Of a stretch of DNA of 64,000 nucleotides, positions 40,301-50,251 are shown piece by piece. Below the pieces are notes generated by a model. That model saw only the letters and a program-made list of their open reading frames with translations, searched no databases and was not told the DNA's origin. Each line of letters opens with the position of its first letter. Position 1 is the stretch's first letter. Position numbers and translations under genes: made by a program. Location: assembly GCF_030552475.1 (NCBI RefSeq), contig NZ_JAUPED010000001.1:558001-622000 (forward strand). Direction: 5' to 3'. Source of the DNA: Mariniflexile sp. AS56. Lineage in GTDB: Bacteria > Bacteroidota > Bacteroidia > Flavobacteriales > Flavobacteriaceae.

Positions 40301-41260
40301 TTAACTTTTCTTGACTCTGTTATAAATAGGCAAATAAATAAGTGACAAGCCTCCAAAAAGAATAACCATAAGTGTTTGAGAGGTCCACATAATCCACCCA
40401 AAAGCAATACTAGGTTCTTGAGCAATACCAAATATAGAAAATGCTGCATAAACCGCTAACGGGTATGAACCAATACCACCGTTGGTTGCTGCAATACTAA
40501 AGCTAGCAGAGATAAAACCTATTAAAATTGCCCCTGTTGAAATGCCTTCTAAATCTCCAATAGATAGCGATGTTACGTAAAACATGAGTACATACATGGT
40601 CCAAATAAAAAGCGTATGAAAAATAAACGCCCATTTCTTCTTCATTTTGAAAACACTTAACGCACCTTCGATTAAGCCGTTTACAAAGTTTTTAATTTTG
40701 ATGGCGAATTGAGACTTGCTTTTCTTTATGAATCTGAAAAAAATAACCGCCATTAAGCTTAATGCTAGTAACCCAAATACTATTTTCATTGGGTTAAACT
40801 TATCTGCAAAAAACCCATAAATAAAGTCAAACTGAAGAAACAACGTGACAAGTATAATACCTAATATCACAATTAAATCGGCAATACGTTCGGCTACAAT
40901 AGTTCCAAAACCCTTCTCAAAAGGTACGCCCTCGTAGTTTGTTAATATGGAAGCTCTTGCAACTTCACCAGCACGCGGTATGGTATAGTTTATCAAATAA
41001 GTAGCAAAAACAGCCATAACGCTATTTCCAAATTTTATATTATAGCCCATAGGCTCTAACTGAAAACGCCAACGGTATGCACGAGACAAGTGACTTAAGA
41101 GCCCCAAAAACATCCCAAAAACAATCCATTTATAATCTGATTTTTGCAGATATACCCAAATTTCCTCTATAGAGACTTTAGATAACGAGTACCAAACTAA
41201 AAAAACTCCCAGTAATAACGGGAGTATAATTTTTAGAGCTTTTTTTATGTTTTGGTTCAA
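40301..41260 (-). CDS. Flippase-like integral membrane protein (lysylphosphatidylglycerol synthase TM-region family)
   Basis: 319 residues with about eight hydrophobic segments, starting ALKIILPLLLGVFLVWY and ending with LMVILFGGLSLIYLPIY. Characteristic family pieces are SHLSRAYRWRFQLEPMGY, the YLINYTIPRAGEVARASIL stretch, and the glycine-containing AATNGGIGSYPLAVYAAF near the C-terminus. These match the UPF0104/YbhN group related to the membrane part of MprF; the aminoacyl-transferase domain of MprF is absent. A lipid-flipping role is known for MprF but only inferred here. The gene starts four bases after the panD stop, so the two are almost certainly co-transcribed. Confidence 0.85.
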   Translation of the reverse strand: MNQNIKKALKIILPLLLGVFLVWYSLSKVSIEEIWVYLQKSDYKWIVFGMFLGLLSHLSRAYRWRFQLEPMGYNIKFGNSVMAVFATYLINYTIPRAGEVARASILTNYEGVPFEKGFGTIVAERIADLIVILGIILVTLFLQFDFIYGFFADKFNPMKIVFGLLALSLMAVIFFRFIKKSKSQFAIKIKNFVNGLIEGALSVFKMKKKWAFIFHTLFIWTMYVLMFYVTSLSIGDLEGISTGAILIGFISASFSIAATNGGIGSYPLAVYAAFSIFGIAQEPSIAFGWIMWTSQTLMVILFGGLSLIYLPIYNRVKKS

Positions 41261-41264
41261 ACTT

Positions 41265-41615
41265 TTATTTTAGCAAGTTTGTAGTTTCATCTGGAAAAAC
41301 TAAAGAAGGCTTAAATACTTTAGCTTCTTCAATATCCATAAAAGCATAAGTAATTAATATTAACGTATCTCCAACAGCCACTTTTCTAGCGGCAGCACCG
41401 TTTAGTGTAATTTCCCCACTATTTCGAGGCCCTGGAATGCAATAGGTTTCTAAACGTTCGCCATTGTCGTTATTTACAATTTGAACTTTCTCTCCTTGAA
41501 TGATGTTGGCGGCTTCCATTAAATCTTCATCAATAGTAATACTACCAATGTAGTTAAGTTCTGCACCGGTACATTTTACTCTGTGAATTTTTGATTTTAC
41601 TACTTGTATTTGCAT
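41265..41615 (-). CDS. panD: Aspartate 1-decarboxylase
   Basis: Makes beta-alanine from aspartate for pantothenate synthesis. 116 residues, normal length. The proenzyme self-cleaves at Gly24-Ser25 within YIGSITID, which leaves the pyruvoyl cofactor on Ser25. Other conserved parts are [16 protein letters not shown] at the N-terminus and [20 protein letters not shown]. It lies 13 bases downstream of panC, the enzyme that uses its product, so the pair forms a pathway operon. Confidence 0.97.
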   Translation of the reverse strand: MQIQVVKSKIHRVKCTGAELNYIGSITIDEDLMEAANIIQGEKVQIVNNDNGERLETYCIPGPRNSGEITLNGAAARKVAVGDTLILITYAFMDIEEAKVFKPSLVFPDETTNLLK

Positions 41616-41628
41616 GTGGCAAAGATAA

Positions 41629-42480
41629 TTAATTTAATGCGATATTATCAATGAGTCTAATATCGTCTGCATATACGGCTATAAAGGCGCGATATGTATT
41701 TTGGTTTGATTTACGTTTTACGGTTTTCAATGTGGCTACATCGGCAATAATAAAATATTCTAGCTTCAGCAATTCATGGCTTTCAAACTGTTTTTCAACC
41801 CATTGCATGACTTCATCTGCACTTTCTGTGCCAAAACGTTTTTTGGCAGTTTCTAATATTTCATAAATATAAGGTGCTGCCTCCTTAAAGTCGGGTTTTA
41901 GTCTTGTATTACGCGAACTCATCGCCAAACCAGATGGTTCTCTATAAATAGGGCATGGCACAATAGTGACAGGCATGTGATGTTTTTCAACCAATTTTTT
42001 TATAATTGCTAATTGCTGAAAATCCTTTTCACCAAAATAGGCCTTATTGGGTTTAATAATTTCGAATAAGCGCTTCACAATAGTACCAACACCATCAAAA
42101 TGACCGACTCTAAATTTGCCTTCCATTTCAAACTCTAAACCATCAAAATCAAAGGTTTCAGAAACAGCATCTCCATCGTAAACATCATCCACCGCAGGTG
42201 CATATACCACAATAGCATCTTCACTTACAGAACTTAATAATTCTATATCGCTTTCTAAAGTTCTAGGGTATTTAACTAAATCTTCCTTATTGTCAAATTG
42301 TGTTGGGTTTACAAAAATACTAACAACCACTTTGTCGTTACTTTCTAGTGCTTTTTTAACCAAAGCTAAGTGCCCTTCATGCAAAGCGCCCATGGTGGGA
42401 ACCAGTCCTAAGGTTTGCTTTTTAACTTTAAAAGCATCGATAGCATTTACAATTTGTTGTTTTTCTGTATAAACCTTCAC
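41629..42480 (-). CDS. panC: Pantoate-beta-alanine ligase (pantothenate synthetase)
   Basis: Joins pantoate and beta-alanine with ATP to give pantothenate, the coenzyme A precursor. 283 residues, typical length. The nucleotide-binding motif is MGALHEGH at 30-37 after LGLVPT, with further blocks [21 protein letters not shown] and the KMSKS-like [11 protein letters not shown]. It is the first gene of the minus-strand run panC-panD-flippase-esterase-like-radA, and is divergent from the glycogen-synthase-like gene across a short shared promoter region. Confidence 0.97.
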   Translation of the reverse strand: MKVYTEKQQIVNAIDAFKVKKQTLGLVPTMGALHEGHLALVKKALESNDKVVVSIFVNPTQFDNKEDLVKYPRTLESDIELLSSVSEDAIVVYAPAVDDVYDGDAVSETFDFDGLEFEMEGKFRVGHFDGVGTIVKRLFEIIKPNKAYFGEKDFQQLAIIKKLVEKHHMPVTIVPCPIYREPSGLAMSSRNTRLKPDFKEAAPYIYEILETAKKRFGTESADEVMQWVEKQFESHELLKLEYFIIADVATLKTVKRKSNQNTYRAFIAVYADDIRLIDNIALN

Positions 42481-42504
42481 GTTTTAATATAAAATTAACG
42501 GTTG

Positions 42505-42512
42505 CAAACTTA
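42505..42512 (-). promoter_or_regulatory. Probable -7 box of the panC promoter
   Basis: Reads TAAGTTTG on the minus strand, an exact match to the Bacteroidota TAnnTTTG consensus, 25 bases upstream of the panC ATG. No clear -33 TTG at the usual distance. Confidence 0.55.
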
Positions 42513-42543
42513 AGATTTTACAATCAATCTGCATAAATTTTTG

Positions 42544-42551
42544 TACTTTTG
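42544..42551 (+). promoter_or_regulatory. Probable -7 box of the promoter before the glycogen-synthase-like gene
   Basis: TACTTTTG matches TAnnTTTG exactly. Because it lies in the open frame upstream of 42676, it argues that the frame before that ATG is leader and not coding. Confidence 0.6.
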
Positions 42552-42675
42552 CGTGTTTTTTATTTCGATTTTTCGAAAGAAACACATTTATACAGTTGGT
42601 ATTTTCAAATTTCTCATTATTGAAATCATTCATACTAAGCTATATAAGACCAATAAAAGTAATAAAAATATACAC

Positions 42676-43485
42676 ATGAAAGATAAGAGGATATTATATG
42701 TATCATCTGAAGTAGTGCCTTATTTACCAGAAACTGAAATTTCTTCTATGTCTTTTGAGGCGCCAAGATTGGTAAATCAACAAGGTGGTCAAATAAGAAT
42801 TTTTATGCCTCGATACGGCAATATTAACGAAAGAAGACACCAACTACACGAAGTTATTAGGCTTTCTGGAATAAATTTAGTGATAAACGATTTAGATATG
42901 CCACTTATTATAAAAGTAGCATCGATTCCTAAAGAGCGTATCCAAGTTTATTTTATAGATAACGATGAATACTTTAAAAGAAAAGCGACGTTAACCGATG
43001 AAGATGGAAATTTATTTTCAGATAACGATGAACGCGCCATTTTCTTTGCAAAAGGTGTTATTGAAACTGTTAAGAAATTAAATTGGTCGCCAGATATTAT
43101 TCACGTTCACGGTTGGTTAGCTTCATTGCTACCTCTTTACTTAAAAGAATACTACAAAGACGAGCCTTTATTCAACGAAAGTAAAATAGTAACTTCAGTA
43201 TACAATCAAAGTTTTAACAATACGTTAAATAAAGATATGTTTAATAAAGTTAAATTTGACAATATTGATGAAGACGCTATTAAAATGCTAGAAGAACCAT
43301 CTTATGTGAATTTAATGAAAGTGGCTATAGATTATTCGGATGCTTTAATAGTAGGATCTGAAGCTATACCTGAAGAATTAGAAACCTATTTAGAAGCGTC
43401 AAATAAACCCGTTTTAGAATACAAAAATAAAGATGAATTTGGTGAAGCTTACAAAACATTTTTTAACGAAACCGTTTTAAGCTAA
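42676..43485 (+). CDS. Glycogen/starch synthase N-terminal-domain protein
   Basis: 269 residues from the ATG at 42676; the frame is open further upstream but that part contains the promoter box and starts with no ATG. It matches the N-terminal half of GT5 glycogen synthases: RILYVSSEVVPYLPETE, RIFMPRYGNINERR, DNDERAIFFAKGVIETVKKLNWSPDIIHVHGW. The usual ADP-glucose-binding KTGGL motif is not present (PETEISSMSFE stands there) and the whole C-terminal GT-B half is missing. So a regulatory or binding role is more likely than catalysis. It lies 24 bases before the DUF4270 gene in the same direction. Confidence 0.8.
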   Translation: MKDKRILYVSSEVVPYLPETEISSMSFEAPRLVNQQGGQIRIFMPRYGNINERRHQLHEVIRLSGINLVINDLDMPLIIKVASIPKERIQVYFIDNDEYFKRKATLTDEDGNLFSDNDERAIFFAKGVIETVKKLNWSPDIIHVHGWLASLLPLYLKEYYKDEPLFNESKIVTSVYNQSFNNTLNKDMFNKVKFDNIDEDAIKMLEEPSYVNLMKVAIDYSDALIVGSEAIPEELETYLEASNKPVLEYKNKDEFGEAYKTFFNETVLS

Positions 43486-43509
43486 CCTATTACATTCATT
43501 TCAATCTAT

Positions 43510-45231
43510 ATGAAGAAGACCATTAAAGCCCTTAAATTTTCTCTAGTACTTTCTCTAATTGTTACATTTTTTTTAGCATGCGATAAAGATTTCTCTGTTA
43601 TTGAAAGCAACGTACTTGGAGAAGACAATGTGAATTTCAATACAGATACCCTTAGTTTTCAAATAGCAGCTTATAATAAAAAACTGGAAGCTTTACAGAT
43701 TAACGGATTATCTTCAAGCTTATTAGGTGTTTATAATGATCCTGCGTATGGACAAACCGTAGCTAGTATTGTAACTCAAGTAATACCAACTACTTACCCT
43801 ACTACTTTTGGAACAAATGTGGTGATAGACTCTGTTGTTTTAACCATTCCTTATTTTAGTAGAGTTACAGGAACAGATGCCAATGGCAATCCAACCTATA
43901 CTATTTTAGATTCTTTATACGGTAAAAAGCCAGATGCGGCAATTAAACCTTTTAAACTTACGGTTTACCAAAATAATTATTTCTTAAGAGATTTTGACCC
44001 AAGTGGTAGTTTAGGTGAAAGTCAAAAATTTTATTCTAAAGCAGATGGCAGTATAAACATGACTGATAATTTTGCTTTAAATGGTACATCTACTATCAAT
44101 TTTGATGAGCATAAAGGAGCTGTTGTTTATTCTAGAGACACTATAACACCTAGTAGCAAAGCAATAAAAACAACTACAGATCAAGGCACAGAAACCGCTG
44201 TTACAACACGATCTATACCTGCACTAAGAGATAAATTAGATACTGCTTTTTGGAAAGCAGCTATTTTAGACCAAGAAGGTCTGTCCGTAATAAGTAATGC
44301 TAGTAATTTCAACAATTACTTTAGAGGTTTATACTTTAAAGCAGAGGCTGTTGATGGAGATGGCAACATGATTTTATTAAATATAGCCTCAACCAACGCT
44401 AATATTACCATTCATTATTCTAAAGATTCCACTGTAGAAAACGAAAGAACACAGGATTCTTACATTTTAAGATTCACCGGAAACAAATTAAACACCTTTA
44501 TTAATAATTACAATACCGCATATAAAACAGCGATTGAAACGGTTAATACAACTGCAGGCGATGAAAAACTGTATTTAAAAGGTGCAGAAGGCTCTATGGC
44601 CGTTGTAGATTTATTTAGTGGAACTGTGGACCACGAGGGAGAAAACATAAGTGCACTTCAATACTTTTTAGACACATATAGAATACCACTTGGTAACGGA
44701 GTCTACAAAACAGATGTTTTCGGTAATTATATTTTAAAACGTTTAATAAATGATGCTCAACTTATTGTTTATGAAGACGAATCTATGCCAACCAATGGTG
44801 TTGATGAAAATGATAACGCCTATCATAAATTTGATAGAATTTACGCCTACGACTTAGAAAACAATAAGCAATTAATTGATTACGATTACGATCCTACTTT
44901 GAGCTCATCGGATCCTTATAACTCTGCCTTTTTTCACCTAGGACAGCGTAAAACTAATGATGGTGGTATTTCAAAATACAAAATTCATTTAACCGAGCAT
45001 TTAAACAACATTTTACTTAGAGATTCAACGAATACTAAAATAGGTTTAGTTTTATCAACGAATGTTAATTTAGTTAATAGTGCCAAAATATTAAATGGTA
45101 CAGGTGATGTGACATCAGTACCGTCACCATCTTTATTAACGCCAAGAGGCACTATTTTATATGGAACAAATACAACCGTTCCTAACAATAGAAAAATGAA
45201 ATTAAAAATATTTTTCACAGAGCCTAAATAA
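43510..45231 (+). CDS. DUF4270 family lipoprotein
   Basis: 573 residues. Lipoprotein signal with Cys24 in FFLACDKDF. The mature protein shows the pattern I know from DUF4270: [47 protein letters not shown] near the N-terminus is the family's opening. It is mostly beta-rich and predicted to be anchored in the outer membrane. No function is established for the family. It follows the glycogen-synthase-like gene by 24 bases and precedes glmS; this gene order is common in Flavobacteriaceae. The stop codon lies inside the stem of the terminator. Confidence 0.87.
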   Translation: MKKTIKALKFSLVLSLIVTFFLACDKDFSVIESNVLGEDNVNFNTDTLSFQIAAYNKKLEALQINGLSSSLLGVYNDPAYGQTVASIVTQVIPTTYPTTFGTNVVIDSVVLTIPYFSRVTGTDANGNPTYTILDSLYGKKPDAAIKPFKLTVYQNNYFLRDFDPSGSLGESQKFYSKADGSINMTDNFALNGTSTINFDEHKGAVVYSRDTITPSSKAIKTTTDQGTETAVTTRSIPALRDKLDTAFWKAAILDQEGLSVISNASNFNNYFRGLYFKAEAVDGDGNMILLNIASTNANITIHYSKDSTVENERTQDSYILRFTGNKLNTFINNYNTAYKTAIETVNTTAGDEKLYLKGAEGSMAVVDLFSGTVDHEGENISALQYFLDTYRIPLGNGVYKTDVFGNYILKRLINDAQLIVYEDESMPTNGVDENDNAYHKFDRIYAYDLENNKQLIDYDYDPTLSSSDPYNSAFFHLGQRKTNDGGISKYKIHLTEHLNNILLRDSTNTKIGLVLSTNVNLVNSAKILNGTGDVTSVPSPSLLTPRGTILYGTNTTVPNNRKMKLKIFFTEPK

Positions 45232-45249
45232 TTTAGGCTCTCGTTTTTT
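45219..45249 (+). terminator. Rho-independent terminator overlapping the DUF4270 stop codon
   Basis: AGAGCCTAAAT and its exact complement ATTTAGGCTCT, followed by CGTTTTTTA. The TAA stop at 45229-45231 forms the loop. Confidence 0.8.
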
Positions 45250-45342
45250 ATCCTGAGGTCATTTCTTACTAAGTAATTGTGAACTTCATCGTATAAAACA
45301 TCAACTTCATATAATATTTATCATTCATTAGTATTTAATTCA

Positions 45343-45350
45343 CATATTTG
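45343..45350 (+). promoter_or_regulatory. Candidate -7 box of the glmS promoter
   Basis: CATATTTG, one mismatch to TAnnTTTG, 36 bases upstream of the glmS ATG and after the preceding terminator. Confidence 0.4.
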
Positions 45351-45385
45351 CCGAGAATTAGAACCCCAACAAAAAACAATAAATT

Positions 45386-47233
45386 ATGTGCGGAATTGTA
45401 GGATATATTGGAACCAGAGAAGCGTACCCAATTATAATAGAAGGACTTAAGCGTTTAGAATATAGAGGATACGATAGTGCTGGAATTGCACTTTTTGATG
45501 GTACAGACCTTAAGGTTTCTAAAACCAAAGGAAAAGTATCAGATTTAGAAGCACGTGCTGATAAAGAAATAACAAAACACGGTAATATTGGTATTGGTCA
45601 TACAAGATGGGCCACTCATGGTGTTCCAAACGATGTAAACTCGCATCCACACCTTTCCAATTCTGGAGACTTAGTTATCATTCATAATGGTATTATTGAA
45701 AACTACGAGTCTTTAAAGCAAGAATTAATGACTAGAGGATTTACTTTTCAGTCAGATACAGATACCGAAGTTTTAATCAATTTAATTGAAGACGTAAAAA
45801 TTAAAGAAAACGTAAAGCTAGGTAAAGCGGTACAAATAGCCTTAAACCAGGTAATTGGTGCTTACGCTATTGCTGTTTTCGATAAAACAAAACCAGAAGA
45901 AATTGTAATTGCACGTCTAGGTAGCCCATTAGCAGTAGGTGTTGGTGAAGACGAATTTTTCATTGCTAGTGATGCGTCTCCTTTTTTAGAGTACACAAAA
46001 AACGCCATCTATTTAGAAGACGAAGAAATGGCTATTATTAGATTTCATAAAGCTATAAAAGTTAGAAAAATTAAGGATGATACCATCGTTCCTGCCTATG
46101 TTCAAAAACTTCAAATGAATTTGGAGCAGATTGAAAAAGGTGGCTATGATCATTTTATGCTAAAGGAAATTCACGAACAACCAAAAGCAATTACAGATAC
46201 TTATAGAGGTCGATTATTAAGAAACGAAGCTATTATCAAGATGGCTGGTGTTGAGGATAATATGAAAAGGTTCCTTAATGCCAATCGTATTATTATTGTG
46301 GCTTGTGGTACTTCATGGCATGCAGGCTTAGTAGCCGAGTATATTTTTGAAGATTTAGCAAGAATACCTGTTGAAGTTGAATACGCTTCAGAATTTAGAT
46401 ATAGAAACCCAGTCATTACTGAAAATGATATTGTTATCGCCATTTCACAATCAGGTGAAACTGCCGATACTTTGGCCGCTATAAAATTAGCAAAATCTAA
46501 AGGTGCTTTCGTTTTTGGTGTTTGTAATGTAGTAGGTTCGTCTATAGCTAGAGAAACAGATGCAGGTGCCTATACACATGCAGGTCCAGAAATTGGAGTT
46601 GCTTCAACAAAAGCATTTACAACACAAATCACCGTTTTAACTTTAATGGCGCTGCGTTTAGCGAGAGCTAAAGGAACTATTAATAGTACAGACTTCAGAC
46701 AGCATTTATTGGAATTAGAATTAATTCCTCAAAAGGTTGAAGAAGCATTAAAATCGGACGCGCATATTAAAATGATTGCTGATATCTACAAAGATTCTCG
46801 CAACTGTTTATATTTAGGAAGAGGTTTTAATTTCCCAGTAGCTTTAGAAGGCGCTTTAAAATTAAAAGAGATCTCTTATATACATGCGGAAGGGTATCCC
46901 GCTGCCGAAATGAAACACGGTCCTATTGCTTTAATCGATGAAAACATGCCAATTATTGTAATAGCTACCAAAAAAGGGCATTACGAAAAGGTAGTAAGTA
47001 ATATTCAAGAAATAAAATCGAGAAAAGGTAAAATTATAGGAATAGTTACCGCAGGAGATACTCAGGTTAGAGATTTAGCAGATCATGTTATTGAAGTTCC
47101 TGATACCTTAGAATCTTTATCACCGCTATTAACTACCATTCCACTTCAACTTCTATCATACCACATTGCGGTATTACTAGATAAGAATGTGGATCAACCA
47201 CGTAACCTAGCAAAATCTGTTACTGTAGAATAA
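45386..47233 (+). CDS. glmS: Glutamine-fructose-6-phosphate aminotransferase (isomerizing)
   Basis: Makes glucosamine-6-phosphate from fructose-6-phosphate and glutamine, the first step to UDP-GlcNAc for cell wall and lipopolysaccharide. 615 residues, normal length. Starts MCGIVGYIG, so Cys2 is the glutaminase nucleophile; GHTRWATHG and HNGIIENY follow in the amidotransferase domain. Two SIS domains include CGTSWHAG and ISQSGETADTLAA, and the protein ends with the conserved KSVTVE. It has its own terminator and no close partner, so it is likely monocistronic. No GlmS ribozyme is expected in this phylum and the leader is too short for one. Confidence 0.98.
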   Translation: MCGIVGYIGTREAYPIIIEGLKRLEYRGYDSAGIALFDGTDLKVSKTKGKVSDLEARADKEITKHGNIGIGHTRWATHGVPNDVNSHPHLSNSGDLVIIHNGIIENYESLKQELMTRGFTFQSDTDTEVLINLIEDVKIKENVKLGKAVQIALNQVIGAYAIAVFDKTKPEEIVIARLGSPLAVGVGEDEFFIASDASPFLEYTKNAIYLEDEEMAIIRFHKAIKVRKIKDDTIVPAYVQKLQMNLEQIEKGGYDHFMLKEIHEQPKAITDTYRGRLLRNEAIIKMAGVEDNMKRFLNANRIIIVACGTSWHAGLVAEYIFEDLARIPVEVEYASEFRYRNPVITENDIVIAISQSGETADTLAAIKLAKSKGAFVFGVCNVVGSSIARETDAGAYTHAGPEIGVASTKAFTTQITVLTLMALRLARAKGTINSTDFRQHLLELELIPQKVEEALKSDAHIKMIADIYKDSRNCLYLGRGFNFPVALEGALKLKEISYIHAEGYPAAEMKHGPIALIDENMPIIVIATKKGHYEKVVSNIQEIKSRKGKIIGIVTAGDTQVRDLADHVIEVPDTLESLSPLLTTIPLQLLSYHIAVLLDKNVDQPRNLAKSVTVE

Positions 47234-47264
47234 TTAAAACTACTTCAAATAGTAGTCCAAATAA

Positions 47265-47308
47265 AAAACCTCATAATTAAATCTTAATTATGAGGTTTTC
47301 TTATTTTT
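47265..47308 (+). terminator. Rho-independent terminator after glmS
   Basis: AAAACCTCATAATTAA, three-base loop, and the exact complement, ending in a T-rich tail. It starts 31 bases past the glmS stop. Confidence 0.85.
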
Positions 47309-47384
47309 AAGGCTTTTCATTACATTTAAATCAGTTTTTTGAGAGTTTTTTTGTTAAATTTTATTATGCGTGCATAATTTTTTG

Positions 47385-47392
47385 TACTTTTA
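47385..47392 (+). promoter_or_regulatory. Candidate -7 box of the TonB receptor promoter
   Basis: TACTTTTA in the context TTTTTTGTACTTTT, almost the same as the context of the box at 42544. One mismatch to TAnnTTTG, 62 bases upstream of the ATG. Confidence 0.4.
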
Positions 47393-47454
47393 TTCCTAAG
47401 TGATATTTAATATTTTTATATTGCTAAGCTCAAACTTAAACTAATTAATACTAA

Positions 47455-50238
47455 ATGAAAACAATTTTCCCACTATTGCTATTGTTTTTTTGCGGCATTG
47501 CTAATTCTCAAACCACGATTACCGGCTCTGTTGTAGATGATAATAGTCAACCGATTCCCGGTGCAAACATCATTGTAATTGGAACTTCTACAGGTACTGT
47601 TACAGATTTTGATGGTAATTTCGCCCTAACATTTACCCAAAACCCACCTTTTAGCGTTCAAGCTAGTAGTGTCGGTTTTGAAACCGTAACTGAACAGGTT
47701 ACTTCAAAAAACCAAAAAATAAATTTCGTCCTTAAAGAAGGAACGTCTTTAGACGAGGTGGTTATATCTGCCTCACGAACACCCGAGCGTATTTTTGAAT
47801 CGCCCGTAACGGTAGAACGATTTGGACTTAAAGAAATTAAAACAACCGCTTCAGCCGATTTCTATGACGGACTTGAAAATTTAAAAGGCGTTGATGTTAA
47901 TACCAACAGTTTAACTTTCAAATCAGTAAACACCCGTGGTTTTGCCACATTTGCCAATAATAGGTTCATGCAGTTGGTTGATGGAATGGATAACTCCACC
48001 CCTGCCTTAAACTTCCCCATTGGAAATTTAGTTGGTATGACTGAGACTGATGTGTTAAGTGTTGAATTACTTCCAGGTGCATCTTCTGCATTATATGGTG
48101 CCAACGCATTTAATGGTATCCTATTTATGCGTAGTAAAAACCCATTTGATCATCAAGGTCTTAGCGCTTCTATTAAAAAAGGAATGACATCCCAAGAAGC
48201 TGCCGGAGATAATGAGTATACAGATATTAGTATTCGTGCCGCATATAAGTTTAGTAATAAATTTGCTGCCAAAATAAACTTTGGTTATTTAAAAGGTACA
48301 GATTGGGCTGCTAATAGTGAAGTTGATAAAACAAACCCAGGAGGAACACGTGCAAACATCGATTATGATGGTGTTAACGTTTATGGAGATGAAGTTTCCA
48401 CAAACCTTAAAGCTGTGACTGAAAGTCCTGTATTCTTAGCTCAATTACCAAACCCTGCCTTAGTAGATTTAGTTCCACATGTCGTTGTTAGTAGAACAGG
48501 TTATAATGAAGGGGATTTAACCGATTATAATGCTGAAAGTATTAAATCGGATTGGGGACTTTACTACAGACCATTTGAAGATTCATTTGAAATATCATAT
48601 GTTGGAAAAGTAGGAACAGGTTCTACCATATACCAAGGGACCAATCGATATAATATTGACGGTTTCTTTCAAGAACAACATAAATTAGAAATTAGAAACG
48701 ACAACTTCTTTTTAAGAGGTTATGTTGTTGCCGATAAAGCTGGAGACTCTTATGATATGGTCTTTACTGGAATAAACATTAACAGAGCATGGAAAGATGA
48801 TAATACATGGTTTGGCCAATATACTGGTGCCTACATAGGCGCAACGTTAGGTGGAGCAACAGATGCACAAGCCCACGCAGCAGCAAGAAACACTGCAGAT
48901 ACAGGGCGTTATTTACCAGGTTCACCTGAATACATTGCAGCCTTTACCAAAAGTATCAACGATCCAGATTTATCTACAGGATCTAAATTTCAAGATGCCT
49001 CAAAATATTACCACGCCGATGGTAATTATAACTTTAGCCACTTAACCGATGTCGCAGACATTCAAGTTGGAGGTTCTTATAGACGCTATAATTTAAACTC
49101 TTCAGGAACTATTTACACCGATCTTGATGGGCCCATCGACTATTCTGAATTTGGTATTTATACACAAATTCAAAAAAACTTTGAGTTAAATAATGACATG
49201 GAACTGAAATTAACAGGATCTGCTCGTTATGATAAATCTGAGTTCTTTGATGGTTTTATATCTCCAAGAATTTCTGCTGGCTTAACTATAAATAGAAACC
49301 ATAATATAAGAACTTCTGTTCAAACAGGATTTAGAAACCCGACTACACAAGATTTATTTATTGGTTTAGATGCTGGTCGTGCTATTTTAGTTGGATCTTC
49401 ACCTAGCAACTTGGACAGATGGACCCGAAATTACGAAGTAAGCGGTGGAGGTCAATTGTTAGGCCAACCATCAACAATAACACAAACAGGAGCTGTTGCC
49501 TACAACAACTCTTACACAGTGAGTTCTGCGCTAGCTTTAGCTGCTACAGGAAATCCTGCCGTTTTAGAAATTGCTAACCCCGATTTAGTTAAACCAGAAC
49601 AAGTAACTTCAGCCGAAGTTGGTTATAGAGGAAAATTAAATAAACTTATTGTAGACTTTAGTGCCTATTACAATAGCTACAAAGACTTTATTTCCCAAGA
49701 AGTTGTAGTGGCTCCTTTTTATGGAACTGTTGGAGACGGATCATTATCTGTTGCTGCATTAGCAAATGGAGATAGTCAGGTTTATAGTACCTACACCAAC
49801 TCTGAAGCCAACGTAAACTCATATGGTGCTTCCATTGGCCTATCAACTAAACTATTTGGTAATTTTGATTTAAGCGGAAGTTACACCTACGCGAAACTAG
49901 ATTTCGATAGAGAAGCTTACCCTGATTTCACAACAAACTTTAACACACCAGAGCATAAATTTAAGGCCTCTTTTGGTAATACGAACCTTTTCAAAAACTT
50001 TGGTTTCAATATTGCTTATAGATTTAGTGATGATTACTTCTGGGAAGCAACTTTTGGTAATGGACTCGTTCCAGAATATCATGTAGTTGATGCACAAATA
50101 AACCTTAAAGTACCAAGTTTTAAATCCACTTTTAAAGTTGGCGCCACCAATCTTGTAGGTGATGAATACTTTACAGCATATGGAACTGGAAATATAGGAT
50201 CAATGTACTATGTATCTTGGACTATTAATAACTTATAA
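47455..50238 (+). CDS. TonB-dependent outer membrane receptor with carboxypeptidase-regulatory-like domain
   Basis: 927 residues. Signal peptide to about residue 18 (ends IANSQ), then a CarboxypepD_reg-like domain (TGSVVDDNSQPIPGANIIV, residues 20-100) that is common in Bacteroidota receptors. The plug domain follows at about 110-225, with VVISASRTPERIFESPVTVER, GVDVNTNSLTFKSVNTRGFA and LLPGASSALYGANAFNGILF. The rest is the beta-barrel, ending in MYYVSWTINNL with an aromatic-rich last strand. Substrate unknown. The SGNH-hydrolase lipoprotein gene starts 13 bases downstream, so the pair is probably an operon that handles an ester-containing or lipid nutrient; that part is inference. It is not a clear SusC, as no SusD gene accompanies it. 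Confidence 0.92.
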   Translation: MKTIFPLLLLFFCGIANSQTTITGSVVDDNSQPIPGANIIVIGTSTGTVTDFDGNFALTFTQNPPFSVQASSVGFETVTEQVTSKNQKINFVLKEGTSLDEVVISASRTPERIFESPVTVERFGLKEIKTTASADFYDGLENLKGVDVNTNSLTFKSVNTRGFATFANNRFMQLVDGMDNSTPALNFPIGNLVGMTETDVLSVELLPGASSALYGANAFNGILFMRSKNPFDHQGLSASIKKGMTSQEAAGDNEYTDISIRAAYKFSNKFAAKINFGYLKGTDWAANSEVDKTNPGGTRANIDYDGVNVYGDEVSTNLKAVTESPVFLAQLPNPALVDLVPHVVVSRTGYNEGDLTDYNAESIKSDWGLYYRPFEDSFEISYVGKVGTGSTIYQGTNRYNIDGFFQEQHKLEIRNDNFFLRGYVVADKAGDSYDMVFTGININRAWKDDNTWFGQYTGAYIGATLGGATDAQAHAAARNTADTGRYLPGSPEYIAAFTKSINDPDLSTGSKFQDASKYYHADGNYNFSHLTDVADIQVGGSYRRYNLNSSGTIYTDLDGPIDYSEFGIYTQIQKNFELNNDMELKLTGSARYDKSEFFDGFISPRISAGLTINRNHNIRTSVQTGFRNPTTQDLFIGLDAGRAILVGSSPSNLDRWTRNYEVSGGGQLLGQPSTITQTGAVAYNNSYTVSSALALAATGNPAVLEIANPDLVKPEQVTSAEVGYRGKLNKLIVDFSAYYNSYKDFISQEVVVAPFYGTVGDGSLSVAALANGDSQVYSTYTNSEANVNSYGASIGLSTKLFGNFDLSGSYTYAKLDFDREAYPDFTTNFNTPEHKFKASFGNTNLFKNFGFNIAYRFSDDYFWEATFGNGLVPEYHVVDAQINLKVPSFKSTFKVGATNLVGDEYFTAYGTGNIGSMYYVSWTINNL

Positions 50239-50251
50239 AATGACATTTAAC

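Noticed and set aside
42541-42675. Upstream extension of the glycogen-synthase-like protein
   Set aside because: It contains the promoter box at 42544, has no ATG start, and the family begins at MKDKRILYVSSE.
45250-45385. glmS ribozyme in the glmS leader
   Set aside because: The leader after the promoter box is about 30 bases, far too short, and the ribozyme is known from Gram-positive bacteria.
50210-50251. Earlier start of the SGNH lipoprotein gene inside the receptor gene
   Set aside because: The frame is open, but only the ATG at 50252 gives a normal lipoprotein signal length with Cys19.
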